Shown: in pieces, positions 5,375 through 5,899 of the stretch | Position numbering within the stretch: the stretch's first letter is position 1 | How the letters are laid out: the number at the start of each line of letters is the position of its first letter | Origin: an uncultured Lachnospiraceae bacterium | GTDB lineage: Bacteria > Bacillota > Clostridia > Lachnospirales > Lachnospiraceae | Assembly: GCA_902803155.1 (NCBI GenBank) | Contig: CADCOU010000362.1 | Coordinates: 1 to 5,899 of the forward strand | Length of the DNA stretch: 5,899 nt | Direction: 5' to 3' | Position numbers and translations under genes: made by a program | Notes under the pieces: generated by a model | What the model was told of the DNA's origin: nothing | Seen by the model: the letters and a program-made list of their open reading frames with translations, nothing else | Database searches by the model: none

Positions 5375-5899
5375 ATGAAAAGAGAAAATATCGCTCCCGC
5401 CAAAAAATTCGGTGACGTCTACCGCCATATTTATTTCAATAAAGCGAATTCCCGCCAGCAGCTTGCGGGGATACTGAACATCAGCCTGCCGACAGTCTCG
5501 CAGAATCTCGCTCTCCTGAGCGACATGGGCCTGATCTTCAGCTCCGGGGAATTCGAGTCGACCGGCGGCCGCAAGGCCAACATGCTCAGCATAGTGCCGG
5601 AAGCGAGGTATGCCGTAGGCGTGGATATCACCAGCCTGAGGACAGTCTTTGTTCTGGCGGACCTGAACCTGAATGTGATCGACAAGATCAGCCTCAGCAT
5701 CGGATATGAAGATACGCCTGCCTATTATCAGACGCTCAACGACACTATCGGAGAGATTCTGGAGAAGAACAATGTCCCGAAGAAGGCTTTCCTGGGCGTT
5801 GGGATCTCTGTCCCCGCCACGATCGAGGAGAACAGCGAGCGGGTTCCTTCCAATACAGTCATCGGTCTCCCGGTGGATTTCGCGGACTGCCTGAAAAGA
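5375..5899 (+). CDS. ROK-family transcriptional regulator (XylR/NagC type), 5' part, runs off window end
   Basis: 175 codons are open from ATG 5375-5377 to the window edge; complete ROK regulators are near 350-400 residues, so roughly half is visible. The TGAGGA ribosome site (5361-5366) lies 8 bases upstream. Residues about 12-58 form a winged helix-turn-helix: YRHIYFNKANSRQQLAGIL, then NISLPTVSQNLALLSDMGLI as the recognition part, the usual MarR-like head of ROK repressors. STGGRKA (62-68) is the conserved linker. From residue 79 the sugar-kinase-like domain starts: YAVGVDI (79-85) and FLGVGISVPATIEEN (139-153), matching the GVGI-x-VPG block. The phosphate-loop glycines of true ROK kinases are replaced (GVDITSLRT), which fits a sensor rather than an enzyme. 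Divergent from the esterase and importer, it is the likely local regulator responding to a sugar or sugar phosphate (inference). The zinc-site and ligand motifs lie beyond the window. Confidence 0.9.
   Translation, partial: MKRENIAPAKKFGDVYRHIYFNKANSRQQLAGILNISLPTVSQNLALLSDMGLIFSSGEFESTGGRKANMLSIVPEARYAVGVDITSLRTVFVLADLNLNVIDKISLSIGYEDTPAYYQTLNDTIGEILEKNNVPKKAFLGVGISVPATIEENSERVPSNTVIGLPVDFADCLKR

Noticed and set aside
1..5899. CRISPR array, tRNA/rRNA gene, insertion sequence, phage or defence genes.
   Set aside because: No spaced repeat array, no recognisable RNA gene, no transposase or terminal repeats; all sizeable genes belong to transport, esterase, regulator or DUF998 families.

Overview
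The window carries a complete three-gene sugar ABC importer operon of the CUT2 (ribose/galactose-type) family on the minus strand. In transcription order it encodes a periplasmic-type binding protein (3193-4149), a double-domain ATPase (1579-3090) and a permease (635-1582). A predicted serine esterase (4254-5054) lies directly upstream on the same strand. Divergent from the esterase, on the plus strand, is the first part of a ROK-family transcriptional regulator (5375 to the window end). On the far side, convergent with the permease, is the 3' part of a DUF998-type membrane protein (1-555). About 53% GC (estimated by eye), AGGAGG-type ribosome binding sites, and the combination of DUF998, ROK and CUT2 families suggest a gut-type Clostridia (Lachnospiraceae-like) member of the Bacillota. 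That assignment is inference from protein style, not from any marker gene.

Layout: DUF998 gene (+), cut by the window start; two tandem hairpin terminators reading on the minus strand (549-628); permease; ATPase, overlapping the permease by 4 bp; a 102-bp intercistronic gap with a strong 13-bp hairpin built on a 16-bp tandem duplication; binding protein; a 104-bp gap with a perfect 21-bp interrupted palindrome lying over a weak promoter; esterase; a 320-bp AT-rich divergent control region with a good minus-strand promoter, a plausible plus-strand promoter and palindromes; ROK regulator.

Likely logic (inference): the ROK protein senses a sugar or sugar phosphate and controls the esterase and transporter genes. 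The importer brings in a monosaccharide or small sugar derivative, and the cytoplasmic esterase may remove an acyl group from it. The sugar cannot be named from sequence alone, and no catabolic kinase or isomerase is in view. The protein-coding genes are all of known families. I did not find an undescribed multi-gene system. The most interesting material is non-coding: the duplicated hairpin between binding protein and ATPase genes, the promoter palindrome, and the divergent operator region.
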